Shown here: one piece after another, positions 12,423 through 39,900 of the stretch
Layout: the number at the start of each line of letters is the position of its first letter
Position numbering within the stretch: the first letter of the stretch is position 1
DNA from: Amyelois transitella
Taxonomy: Eukaryota > Arthropoda > Insecta > Lepidoptera > Pyralidae
Reading direction: 5' to 3'
Length of the DNA: 64,000 bases
Assembly (NCBI RefSeq): GCF_032362555.1
Contig: NC_083511.1
Span: forward strand, 3,968,001-4,032,000
Position numbers and translations under genes: made by a program
The notes under the pieces: generated by a model
Databases searched by the model: none
Seen by the model: the letters and a program-made list of their open reading frames with translations, nothing else
Told to the model about the DNA's origin: nothing

Positions 12423-12916
12423 TTCATTTTGTCACTTGGCGAATTTCCTGAATGAAATGTAGACAGTTCTTCCGCGCACGTCCATAGTCAGCTGTTATTA
12501 GTGTTTATATTGTGTGGACAGGTTTCGATAACACTGATGATCGGAGTTGTAAATAGAGCGCAGCGTACGGTGCGGCATTGTAACGCATGCTCCCCCCGCG
12601 GCCGCGAGCCCGCGACTGCCGTACACAATGAAATGCCATGAATGCGCGCCGCCGCTGTCGTCCCGCTCCGAGGGACCACACCATAGCATTTCTATCGCCG
12701 GTCGCATACTAAGTAACCCCCGGAGTTTTGGAATCTTTGAACAAAAACGGAAACCGTTACGTGTCTATGTCTCCATAGATGTTATTAGTTTGATTATGTT
12801 TTATCCCGGGGTCAAAGATCCAATTATTAACTTCTATTTTATAATTTACCTATGCATGGAAATTTCAATTTAAATAATTCATTTTAAGTAATAAGTATAC
12901 AAGAAATTCTTGTAAG

Positions 12917-12983
12917 TGCAAGTTAAAACTACTATTGTAAATTCTTGACAAGAATTTACAATAGTACTTAATTTTAACTTGCA
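12917..12983. repeat. Hairpin: 31/35-base arms with a 1-base loop
   Basis: The left arm is 12917-12947 and the right arm 12949-12983. They are exact complements apart from a 4-base insertion in the right arm that repeats 'aagt'-like sequence. It does not resemble the other hairpins in the window. Confidence 0.8.
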
Positions 12984-13119
12984 ATCGAAATTTTTGTATC
13001 AGGCTCTCGTTAACCAAACCGTACATGGGATCTATCTCGTATTGGCAAACATGTCTTCGTTTGCATTCGTTATGAACTAGGTACGGTACAAACTTAAAGG
13101 TGCTCCTCTTGACTATGAT

Positions 13120-13205
13120 TCTGGATTGGGTTAGTCAGGCTTTTACAGGTCTTCCGTCTGACCTCTGCAACTTTTACAGGGGAACTTAACCCATATTGAA
13201 TCATG
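13120..13205 (+). repeat. Family C interspersed repeat fragment
   Basis: The blocks 'gtcaggcttttacagg', 'tctgacctctgcaac' and a 'gaatcatggt' end match the family C pieces at 2290 and 28245. Confidence 0.6.
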
Positions 13206-13449
13206 GTAAAAGTTACACTAGATAAAGTGGGATTTTACAACATTCAAAGAAAAGACATAAAATGGCGTCCTATTTTTAAAGTGCCAGTAATCACACGGCA
13301 ATTCACGAACATCGACAAGGAACTTTTTGGTTGACGTCGAGTTAAAGAGGGAACGATAGACGGAGATATAAGTAAATATAACTTAACAACGACCATAAAG
13401 AGAGCCCCGAACTCAGCTATTTACGGAAACAGCGTCCAAGTGATGGTTT

Positions 13450-13560
13450 TAAATACATACTTACATAAAATCACGCCTCTTTCCCGGAGGAGTAGGCAGG
13501 GACTACCTCTTTCCACTTGCCATGATCTCTGCGTACTTCCTTCGTTTCCGGGTACTCTTG
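13450..13560 (+). repeat. Family B repeat (LINE-tail-like)
   Basis: It shares 'cataaaatcacgcctctttc', 'gtaggcagggacta' and 'ccatgatctctgcgtac' with the fuller copy at 40026-40260, where the complementary strand encodes a retrotransposon-like C-terminus. Confidence 0.65.
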
Positions 13561-16373
13561 GTGATGGTTTTAAAAGTGCGTATATCTAATCATAAAAAAA
13601 AACGTGAAAATCCAAACGGTTACAAACCAAACAACTTTCCACGAGGAACATGATATTAATCAGAAAAAAAATTGTAGGTCCACCTTAAATTGGTCAGCTG
13701 ATCGAAACTTCTGTATGAAGAATCAGTTGTTTTTTTCGAATTTCAAAAATATGGAATATTTATTTATTTATTTTATCCCATGTTCCTATTAGAATATTCT
13801 TCAATTAGCCGATTCGATCCTGTATAGATAAAACGTCCTTATTAATTTGATACTTATGCCACCAGCTCTTCTTTTTAATGGCTCCTATTACTTAATTTCC
13901 ACGATTCAATCAAACGCGTAAGTTAACGCGAATTTGTATATGATTTAATCAGCGTCACCTAGTGGTAACGCGGACGCACTAATGCACATGATGATGGCAC
14001 AAGTAAAACTCGCTCTACCAAAGAAACGACATACCTACCTATATACCAGTCAGCTCTTCTTTCTACGCAGATTGTAACTTAACTAAAGAAAATACTTTTA
14101 ACCTTGGTACTCCGTTTCAGGCTATGGATTAAAGACCTGTCACTATCGTAGGTATTTTTGAGAATCTTATATTTTGCGAATAAAGGTAACTAAACGATTA
14201 AGTGGTGTTTTATAATATTTTTTGCGTGTTTTTATCTTTTTATGTCCTAGTGTGGCTTTCATAGGAAACGCTATGTACTTACCTCATTTTACTGGCTTTT
14301 AAAACGAAACTTTAAATTTATATTTGGCCAATTAGCCCTAGTTTTAACTAAAGCATGTAGAAATTTTTAAATACCTATTTCGTAAAATACCTATCGCAGT
14401 TTCCAAAAAAAATCCAAATCATAAAAACAGAAAAGTAACTAGTTCTGCAGATCTGGGAACATAATAATATAAATATTTGTTAATAAAACAACATTTTCAA
14501 TTTTTTTTCTTTTAATTGCTTATTTCGTACTTAAACTTACCAAAATATTTACATTTTAAGCACTAAACAAGTAATCAACTGTAGGAATTTTAGCAATATC
14601 CTTACTAACCTAGCTTTTTTGGATGATATTATTTCCGTAAATCGTCATAATGCAAATTGTATGAGTGTTGTTACCACAATTCATACAATTTAGCATACAA
14701 GATTACATTAAGTAGTAGAGTGGTTTCATAGCGAAATTGCATGAAGATTAAGAATTTGAAATTAATTATGACAAGTTAAGCCTGAAGCCAAAATATCATG
14801 CAAAACATTTGCAACCTATTTCATTGTCACGATTATGTACAAAATAATTAATTGATTGTTACTTATATACAAAAATGGTTTAACATTGGACGTGAAGCTT
14901 ATGGCTTACAATGAGAATCGCTGGGTAAAGTTTAAAAAATATGTTAATTAAATACCAATTCAGCATAGCCATAATTATCATACTATCACAAGTATCTAAA
15001 ATACACTCTTATACGACTAAAAATGCGTCACCGTCGGCACAAAATACTGTAGGGTACAGATACATATCTCACTCATATGAATTTTTGAAATAAACCAACC
15101 CCATCACATAAATATTCTTTCGGATTCCCAACAACTTACAGAAATTCCATTCGGCTCCCACACTTTTTGGAGCACATTTGCTTCTTATCCAATTTGTGCC
15201 GTCGGCGACTAAATAACTTAAATTGAACTAATTAATGAACCTAACTTTTATTAGTTGGGGTGATCCAGACAATTTCAGTCTTAAATACGCTCTGGACTTC
15301 ACGGACAGAACAATAAGTTACACAATTTAGATTCATTTCTTTAAATGATTCTATGTATAACATTTGGCAAAGACAACTTCAGACCTGCTTTATTATTCTT
15401 ATTTTGTTCTTATAAGATGTTCGATAACATGAATATTATTTACTATGTTTTTATTATGTTTCTCTACACAACAGTCTATTATTACCACTGGCTAATTTTT
15501 ATATGATAAAAAGTTTTTAACTTTGAAATAAATTGTCTTTGCAGCAGCCGCAATTTATTGCAAATATGTAAGAACTAATGAAGGCCCCAATACTAATTAG
15601 CATATCTCTTACTTTATTGCTTCAAAAATATATAATGTAATCTTCCTATCAACATTATTATAAGAAGATAACAATTCTAGCATCAGATATCAATATTTGT
15701 TAGCGTCTGACTAGAAAACTGTCTAACTGTAACACTATGAGACATATTTAAACTGTATTTGTTAAATAAGATCTCAGAGGGCAGTTGTAATATTACATTG
15801 GTATTAAGTTAGCAAATTACAATTGTTGATATACTATCGCAATAGATACAACTAGCTACTCTTATTGAGTTTCTCTCAAGTCTATTTTAATGGACGTCAA
15901 AGAGTATCCTTCAAATGCACTGAAACGAACATGAATCATACCAACAGTTAATTCTAATGCTGATCAAGCATCATCCAATATGCATGGAGTATACATAACT
16001 TCCTTTAGTACTTTAAAGGAACTGCAAGACAAGCAATATTCAGGTTCAAATTGATTAAAAATTGACACATCAACACATACTGTTTACTCTCACATCGAGA
16101 TACAATGTAAACGACGCGACAATTTCAGCAATTTGTGTGAATGTAAAGCACTCATCAGGCATTTGATGATACAACTTTGGAGTCCCAGTAAATCACAATT
16201 AGTCAAATATTTTACGTTGTAACAAAGCAAATTAAGAAACGATCACCACAATGGTCTTCACTGGTTTATCACACAACCAACACATAACCCAGATGTAACA
16301 CCATCAGATCACTTCACTAACACCAGCGTCGTTTCCTGGTGGTCCAATCGCTGGGTCCACCGCGGTCTCTCGT

Positions 16374-31019
<14,646 letters not shown>

Positions 31020-31767
31020 ATTCAAAGTTTTACAGCCAATACGCAAATTTTGTTAGCACCCACTGTTATTCATTGACGTGATCGTATAAACGTTTATATC
31101 ATTTTTCCATTTCAAAATTCGTTTACAGCACAAATCAATCACAATGTCGCCAATGTCGTTTCACGCAACGCAACGCAAAGCAAGCAAGCAAGACCGTGCT
31201 GCATGTAACGTAATCAGAGTCGCTGTTTCCAACTGTTCCGGTAAAAAAAAACGCTAAATCGATCCTAAAAATGCACCAGAACGAAAAAGAAGCGCTTGAC
31301 TTTCAATAAAACAAGTATGCTATGCATAAAACAAGTACCTAGACCGAATTTATTCTGTACTTAATGGCCCTTGTTGTTGGCCCTCAATTGAAGCACATCA
31401 GAGTAAACCGACGTTATTTCGTTATAACAAGTACTTTAGACCAACCACACGAAATGGAAGTACCACAGGACAATAGGCTATTTGACAAAGTTCTAAAAAC
31501 TATCTTAGGGTATTTATTTGTTTATAAGGAGCCCTACAAAAATACTTTTCTGCCTTTATTACAGCTATTTTATTAAAAAATCGAAAAAGAAAATGAAATA
31601 TTCAAATATGCCGCCAAAACGCGACTTTTAGCAATATGGCGGCCATGGCATGCAGTGACGTAAATTTCGTGTAAATATCATACAAAGCTTGTTGGTGTTT
31701 CGAAAAGTTTTGATTTTCTCTTGTTTTATTTAACTTGTGCCACGTCATATGTGTGAAAATTATTAAA

Positions 31768-31896
31768 ATGAGTTCCTATAAATGTTGTGCAGTGCCTCAA
31801 AGCACTAATACAACAATAAAATCTCCTACGAAACTGTTTTTTTCTATGCTGATGGATTTGAATATTCGCAAGAAGTGGTTTCAGATCATGATCTAA
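31768..31896 (+). pseudogene. THAP-like N-terminal fragment, plus strand
   Basis: ATG at 31768 opens a 42-residue frame with CCAVPQSTNTTIKSPTKLFF followed by NIRKKW. This matches the order of a THAP domain start (C-x-VP-x-C, a Lys-Ser-Pro loop, then an RKKW-type helix), but the second zinc-binding Cys position is Ser and a stop comes at 31894. It is probably a decayed transposon-gene head; a first exon cannot be fully excluded. Confidence 0.45.
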
Positions 31897-31962
31897 GATC
31901 AGTGGTTACCAAGATATACTAACATTGATTTGATGTTTTCACATTCCTCAATTCGGCAGCAT

Positions 31963-32003
31963 AGAAATCTGGATTGTCTTTGATGAAGACAATCCAGATT
32001 TCT
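31963..32003. repeat. Perfect hairpin: 18-base arms, 5-base loop
   Basis: The arms at 31963-31980 and 31986-32003 are exact reverse complements around 'tgatg'. It lies just downstream of the THAP-like fragment and is unrelated in sequence to the other hairpins. Confidence 0.9.
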
Positions 32004-33833
32004 TCTTCCAACCATTATTGCGTCCACTTTTTGTAGGTTTCGACTGTCAGCTTTCGCGGAATTGGTTTCCATTATTATAATGTTCCATTAGTAATCCTGA
32101 GCGATCAAACACTTATAAAATCTTGAAAAATAATAGCGAACACTAAGGAACGGTACGATCCACAGTCTGTTTATGGATAATTGACGTCATAATAGAAATA
32201 GCCAATCACGTTCGTTTTTAGTCACGTGACAGCTGCATATAAAAACCAAATTTTCTGAGACGGATTTTGTTTAAATAATGCAATATTTTTATCTCGCGTT
32301 ATTACAAATCGCTCCAAAAAAATAATATTAAGACTGATGACATAAAAGAAATGTATATTTTTAATACAGTCAAATAGCCTATACCATGTACACAATTTAG
32401 AGCGCTTCTATTGGATTTGTGTACTGGGTACAAAAAATTACATTTGATATTTTTAGTATCAACATAATAAATTTTTCAATTGATTATATACATTTTAAAT
32501 GAGAAGATCTAAATTGAAAATATATTTTATATTAATTAGTTATATATTTTAGTATGATATATTAATTTAATTGCAATCTTTTTCTCTAAAAATTCACCTG
32601 GTTTCATATATCAATTGGTTTCTTTCAAATCAATCCCAAACCCGTTTATCTACTATTCGAGACTTTTACACGGTCAAAGCCAAATGGCGAAAGGCGTCAA
32701 TATGAGTAACCTTTAGTTAGGCCGTTTCTTGCTCGCGTATTCCGAGTTACTCTCAATTAACCTCAAACCACCTAAAATAAAAAAGTAGCTCTACTAAACT
32801 AAAATTGTGAGCTGACGTGGCTAAAAACCTCCAGACATTGCGCCAAAACTGCTTAGTTGGCAATACTGTATTCAAAAGGCGACGCGGCGGAAACATATGT
32901 TTTTTTAATGATTTTATTGTCTATGAACGAACTTTTACTAACGGAAACGGATTCGTCGCTTAATGCCAAAATGGCGGTAAATTCGAAACTAACACGGGGG
33001 AGACTCGTACTATTTTATCATAAATTCATCTTGTGTCACCAAATCTGTGATAATCCAACTGATCAGCTTTCTAAAAACTGTCTTCAACGACCAACGTTTC
33101 TTGAGACTATACATAGGTACATCGAGTAAAGTCTTAGAGCACCGTCGGGGTTCAAGATTGGGGTCATCTATATTTTTCCGATATCTTTGTTATGTTGCTA
33201 TGGTTGGGGCTTTTGGTGCCCATTTGTTAAAAATAAACGAGATTTGAATAAATAACCAGGTGTTTTATTGTAACAAAAATGACACCAGCAGATTTTTTTA
33301 GGAATTGACAAGGTAGACATCAACATAGACACAAACAACAATTTCAAATTATAAACTCAACACCATTTTTACTGATGAGCTTATTTGAACAGAGTTTCAG
33401 ACTGTTTTATGTCAAAGATAAATATTTAGCTTGCATACTCTGTCAGGGAACAAGCCCTTTTCCCAGACGAACGTTGCCCATGCTCTTCACATTACTTTTG
33501 ATGGCTAAGGCGCGTTTTATTCATACAGCTTTTGTCCGCGCGCAATGACCCATTTTCTCGTTACTGCGGGAATTTCGGCAATTCCTCAAAGTATTTACTA
33601 CACCGGTTAAATTTATAAAAATAACCGTAAAGTAAAAAAAAAAACAAAGTTTTGTAAAAGTTGTATGTAATATATTTTTTTTAAATACTGCCAATATTTT
33701 CTTAAACACTTTAAACCTTAGGTTAACTTAACTTATCTGAGTAGTTTTAATTGAACAAATATATAATAAAGCTTAGTCATATATCGCAGATTCAAGGCTC
33801 GTTGAATATTATTTCCAATACATTGCATTTTGC

Positions 33834-33962
33834 CCCTTAAGAGGAAGACAGAGCAAACAGTCTTGAAAACACTAAGGCCACGTTCAGCAGTATAGCTTAA
33901 AATGGAATTGAGATTCAAATGGTGACAGGTTAGGGCTACGCCTCAACGAGGAATCCCAAATT
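33834..33962 (-). repeat. Family A repeat fragment, minus orientation
   Basis: In reverse complement it shows the 'ccatttgaatctcaattcca', 'gctgaacgtggcc' and 'caagactgttt' blocks of family A. It ends 26 bases from the inturned stop codon, so it probably forms part of the inturned 3' UTR. Confidence 0.65.
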
Positions 33963-33988
33963 TAATATATAAACAATAAGATTTAGTG

Positions 33989-36900
33989 TTATTCTAAGTA
34001 AGAGAGAAGAGCGGCGACTTCAGTGATATCTTGAGGCACTGATTCGTGGTAGCAGAGGTAAAGCTCCCGTGGCTCGGGCTCGCTGAATACGCGTCTGCAA
34101 TAATATAAATATAAATTAGACGAAACTCATAGATAATAAGTTATAATACGGACGACAATAACACCTACTCTTGTTTCAGATTGATAGACATTCATGAACA
34201 ACAAGATTGATTCAAGTTTGTTTAATAAATTGAATAAATAGGTCCTTTTTCATGATAATCTACATGAGTAGATTATCATGAAAAAGGGAGTTAGTTAACA
34301 TTAGCCTATTTTTCTCCCGTGTAGACACCTGATTATTTATGTGTTTGCTATAAATTAAAGGTTCATCTATTGTATGTTTAAGGCCCAATAAAGTTTAAAA
34401 TAAATAATAAGGAGTAAGGTAGCCAAGGAATTAAGAAGAGGTCAATATTATTTTAAACCTTATCGCCAAATAATAAGCTTTAATTTACGGAGGTATCATC
34501 ATCATAACTTTTATTTCCCTTATTTTGCTGGTCCAAAAGCTTTTAAATACTTACCCGACAACCCAGAATTTAAAGTTCTCTGAGCTTTTCTTATTGATGC
34601 CGCACTCGTTCAAGATATGAGCGGGCGCTTGAAATAACATGCCATGTTCCTTCACCGCTATCAGGATCTTGTTCAGCGGACTTTTTGGCGTTTCATTTGC
34701 TTTAAACCTTTAAATACATACAACATAATTAATGACAAACAAATTTTCAGATGTCTCACATATGCATATCATTTCCAAATACATATTGGTTTGAATTATT
34801 ATTGCATTGAATAAAAATGTTTGAGATTGTGTAATAAGTAATTCAAGCTTTCTTGATATTGATGATTTCTCCAAGATCAAACGCGTATCAGACAGATAGA
34901 ATTTCGTATTTATAATACTATTATGTATGGTATAAGGATACGGATACCAGCAATTGTCTTATACCGCAATCGTGGCAAACGATACATAAAAATATTTGAA
35001 AAATATTGTTCACGTTTTTCTATCCTAATGACCGATGGTTCCTGACACTTTAGAATAGGACCACTCCATATCTTTCACATGAATGTCGTAAAAGGCGACC
35101 AAGGGATATGCTAATAAACTTGCGATTCTTTTTACTACGCTTTTATTAGCTTGGGTTGTATGTATGTATGTATGTAGGTATGTATGTATGTATGTAACGG
35201 AATCTTTGAGCTTAATTTTCACTGATTTCTAAACGTCTGATCAACTTGGAACTTTGCACACGTATCAAGGACCGATGACAATGCAATATTTTGATAAGAG
35301 TTTCTCATTATCCTTATTAAAACTGCCAGGATTAATAAATTCATTTTTAGATCCTTCGTATGAGAGTAAGAGAGACAGAGATAGCACCAGTGCCAGTAAT
35401 CTCCATACAAGAAACCAAGAAGTTTTGACGTATAATGAGTCAAAAAGAGATGTAATATATTTCCATATAATGTTACTATTAACCTGAGGCTTCTTTATTT
35501 CATCGCATTGCTCCATTTAGAATTACCATTAGAAACAATAGTAGAATTAGTAGAATATTTTAAAACAATAAAAAATATATAAGTAATAAAACAAAAGTAA
35601 TAAATGAAAATTGAACAACTAAATTTACAAAAATACAAGAATAAAGTTACTACCTACAGAACTTTGCGATATTTAATACGTATTTAACATATTAATGCAA
35701 TTCTTGAATTAACATTAGGTATCTTTTGCCTATTTATAATAGCAACACTGTAATACTCGTTTGGAAAATGAGTGACAGTTTTTTATGTCAAATAAGTTTT
35801 GCAGTAAGTTTTGATTGAATTCGATTCGAACACCTGTAAACTTTCTTTCTGTTGTTTTTTACCGGTGCCTGTGTATTTACCTATTTGCACTTTGTTTTGT
35901 GCTGATAACTTGTCGTTATTTGGAGTTTGGAATCTCCCGTTGAGTCGAGCTTTGTTCTTCCGGATATTCGTGTGATTTTATCATCTGAGATTGGACTCTG
36001 ACTGTGTTTACTGTGTTGTGCAGATATTTTGAGATAGGACTCCTGTAAAAAGTACCTTATTATTTGAGATAGGAGTCCCAAGTTTGTGTTTGTTTTTGTG
36101 AAAGACAGATTTTACAACAAAAGTGCCACGATGTCTTCAGATAAACTTTGTCGCGTTCCTGATTGTAAAGGCAGTGGAGGTATGTTTGAAATATTTTTGT
36201 TCCTGTATCAATCTGCCTCTTAATCTTGTGGTTTGATTCCTGGCAAGGCCACAATCGAAAATTATTACGTTTGCTGGATAGTCAAAAATATTATTAACAG
36301 TGATTTATCACTATAAAATTCTTTTCAACTGGGTTGAACAATCATCATACATACATATAATCACGTCTATATCCCTTGCGGGGTAGACAGAGCCAACAGT
36401 CTTGTAAAGACTGATAGGCCACGTTCAGCTATTTGGCTTTAAGATAGAATTGAGATTCAAATAGTGACAGGTTGCAAGCCCATCACCTTAAAAAGAATCA
36501 TGATGATGAGAATATTATGAGATTTAATCCAATCAGGCCACATATAACTTTAAGAAAGTTAGTTGTGAAAACCTCCAGCGATGGGCGCATGGTTGCGAAA
36601 GTCTTTTCTAGTAGGATAGTTATACCAGAAGTGTTAACTTCCAAAAAATTATTGTATAAAAAAACTAGAAAACTACCCGTTTTATTGCAAATCGAACTAA
36701 AAAATAGAAAATAAATAATAGTTTAAAAAAAACTACGCTTTTATTGCTAATCAAACTAAAAAATAGAAAATAAAAATTAATGACAAAGGAATTCAGTAGT
36801 AGCAAGTCGAATAATCAGTTATAGTCAGTTGTAGTAGTAATTACCTCGGATTAAAATTATAACAAAATTAAATTTATAAACAAAACAATTTAAATCAGAG

Positions 36901-39900
36901 TAAAAAGCGTGGCTCTGTCTACCCGGCAAGGGATATAAGCGTGATTATATGTATGTAGAATTTCGCATTTATAATATTAGTAAGTATAGTATTAGACGGA
37001 TACCAGTCATCATCTTATCTAAGATATTTTTTTTTTACATTGATATTTTTTTTTACTTTTTATTAGTCAGTCAACAGAAACTCGTTAACTATCATCTAGT
37101 ACCCAAAACGGAATAGCTGGCATGAGAGATTTATGAATGTAGATGAAGCGAAAGAACTTTGTAGGCATCGTAGCAAGTGAAAAGATGTAGTCTCTGCCTA
37201 CCCATTCGGGAAAGATGCGTTATTTATGTATATAAGTAAGTAAGTAAATGCTTTATTGTTCACTAAAGGAGTACATTACAAATAAAAACAGTACAGTACA
37301 AAGGCGGGCTTATCCCTAAGTGGGATCTCTTCCAGCCAACCTGACAATAAGAGGATCATAAACAAAATTGAGGCAAGGGTGAACAACAGTTATTTTACTA
37401 GTATATACATATGTATGTATGTATCAACCGAACATACCTAATATTGTGTTGTAAAATCTCATGAATCCTTCGGCAGGCGGACCTGAAAGTCTTGATGATG
37501 TATGAATACAGAGCGTTATTGGCTTGTGCCTCGATGTTCTTCACCGGAGCTATGAGGACACCCTTCGCTGTGTCTAGTTGCACGAAATGGAATAACACGT
37601 TTTCATCGCCCGCAGTTATCCTGTAAATCGTAACGAAAATTCAGTGCTCTTTTTACAAAGTAAAATCGATTCAGTACTTTGCTTTCTAAATCTTAAGCGT
37701 TGTTATTCTACCGTGTGCCGTGTGGTTCCCGGCACACGGTTCTGTCTACCCCGCAACGGATATAGACGTGACCATATGTATGTATGTATGTTATTGTACC
37801 GATTTGCGTTGTTATAAAAACCCAAGAAATTGCATGATGACACTTGCACTTGTAAGTAAATTATTTAAAATCAACCACGAAATATGAATTTATTTTTAAT
37901 GAAGAAACTACACTGTATTCAAAATTTCATGGAGATCGGTTCAATTATTTTCAAACGTAAAAGTCGGACAAACAAACACACTCTCACATTTATAATATTA
38001 GTATAGATCACAATTTTATATCGCTATAAGACAAGGAAAGCAATATCAATATAATACCTGTGTGTAGTAACTCGGTCTATTTCGTTCAGAAGAGACTTCC
38101 TAATATCAGACATATCCACACTGCTGCTTGCTCTACTGCCGTCCTAAAAAGGTTATACAAACATACGTTGAAAATCAGTAGTAAATTCATAATAGGGATT
38201 TACACTTTCTTCAAATACCAGTCAAGTATTAGTTACATTCGCGTATAGAAAGTATTGTAATGGTATCGATATAAATACTTCAACAATTTCTGAAAAATTC
38301 TTGTATATTATTAAATTTAAGCTTTTTACTAGCTAAATAGTGCCAAATATTACTAGATTACCTGTCTATCCCAGTCAGAATCAGATCCTGAAGAATCTCT
38401 TCTATTCTTCTGCTCCCTATCAGCCCTTCTTCCTTGAACACGATCGTCACTTATTTCACTGAAAAAAACCACAACCACTTTGCAATACAATTTTTGTATT
38501 ACACGCGTATCTGTCTTTTTATAAATCATACTTCTATTTTAGTTAGTATGATGCACAATTTGTTTTATTTTGTAGTCTGCTTAACCACTGAGCTAAATTG
38601 GATGATGTTACATACTTACTAACGGCCTATGTGGCGCAGCGGTAGTGCACTTGTCTGTGTCACCGGAGGTCCCGGGTTCGAATCCCGGCCAGGGCATGAC
38701 GAGAAACGAACTTTCTCTAATTGGCCTGGGTCTTGGATGTTTATCTATATAATTATTTATTCTAAAATATAGTATCGTTGAGTTAGTAAAATACAAGTTT
38801 CGAACTTACTTCGAGGCTAACTCAATCTGTGTAATTTGTCCCGTATATATTTATTTATTTATAACAAATATTGAACATGACTGAATCTTGACTTTAGAAA
38901 TTTAAAAAGCCGCCCAATGAACTCTAATACTGCCCTCGTAGCATGGCGTGCGACCCCTTTATTATCGCGCGAAAAACTATCTCTGTTCCTCTATAGTTAT
39001 AGTTTTTCGAGCGATAAAAACGGCATCGCGCGTGCCAAGCTACGGGAATTGGAATTCTTTAGGCGCTCAATAAGATGATTCACCTGTTACTTTTCAAACT
39101 ATTAGAATCTTCCGAATAACTTATATCCAAATTGCTTGAATGGCGATACTGTTTCTGCGGCGCGCTGTACCACTGGTTGTACAAACTGTGATGGCCGCCG
39201 TGGTTGCTGGCGATGTCGCTTGTACACGCGTTGATTTGTTCCGTGGAACTGTGGCGTTTCTTTAAATCGATTTGAGATTTGGAATGTTTGAGTGTTGATG
39301 TTTTTACTGGTTCCGTTTTCAATGCTGAAAAAAAGTTCACAGTTTAAAATTCTACACAAAACTACTTATGTATAAAACTTTTCAGTTGCTGAGTGACTTA
39401 CTGACAGACATTTGGCTTGTAGGTTCCTTATATAATCTACGGGTACCGTTCCCCAAATTCTCGCGGGAACGGGAACCGATGGGAATTTTCGTGTTCACGT
39501 CTGCACTAGATGAATACCTATGCTTATTCCCTTAGTCGCCTTTTACTTTATCCATCGAAAGAGATGGACTAGCCCTTTCTAATAAAGTGCTGAGAACCAC
39601 GCGACATAGTGTGTGTGGGGTTACCTGACATATTATTAAGTACCCCTTATTTTCTTTGTTTGTTTGTATGCGCTAATCTCGGAAAGCTGTTGTCAGATTT
39701 AGTTCCTGTCCTGAAAAAACCAGCTTTACAACATTCTGGTTTTTTTAGGACGGTTTATATCTTAAAATGGGCGGGTCGCTTGTAATCAAAATTACCATTC
39801 AATTCCTTGATTTTCCTTCCATGCTTTGTCAGGCACTCCGGCGTGGTCTGCAACTGCGGCTGAGTATTGGAAGAGAACCAGGACGCGAGGTACTTGTTGA

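Larger units (their letters stand above)
12423..16373. other. Spacer between the Toll and OGT genes
   Basis: The first 300 bases are relatively GC-rich around 12580-12720 and probably hold the Toll promoter and 5' UTR. The rest is AT-rich, with a hairpin (12917-12983), a family C piece (13120-13205), a family B piece (13450-13560) and a weak inverted repeat near 14650-14696. The part nearest 16373 is expected to be OGT 3' UTR. No other coding exon was recognised. Confidence 0.5.
31020..33988. other. Spacer between OGT and inturned
   Basis: It includes the OGT promoter side (31020-31260), a THAP-like head (31768-31896), a hairpin (31963-32003) and a family A fragment (33834-33962). A 'caatatggcggccatgg' site near 31633 resembles YY1/Pleiohomeotic binding sequence. 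The open frames at 31364-31576 and 32857-33129 show no recognisable domain or codon evidence, and I do not call them genes. Confidence 0.5.

Noticed and set aside
11812-12462. 216-residue plus-strand frame opposite the Toll gene
   Set aside because: It is an antisense shadow of the conserved Toll coding sequence, with no recognisable domain.
32857-33247. Two overlapping frames (90 and 66 residues) between OGT and inturned
   Set aside because: No domain, no splice-compatible partner and no composition difference from the surrounding spacer.
35158-35196. CRISPR-like or functional tandem repeat
   Set aside because: It is a simple (TATG)n tail of a family A repeat.
38623-38698. tRNA gene
   Set aside because: The A and B boxes are present, but the sequence runs straight into a SINE body, so it is a tRNA-derived SINE head.
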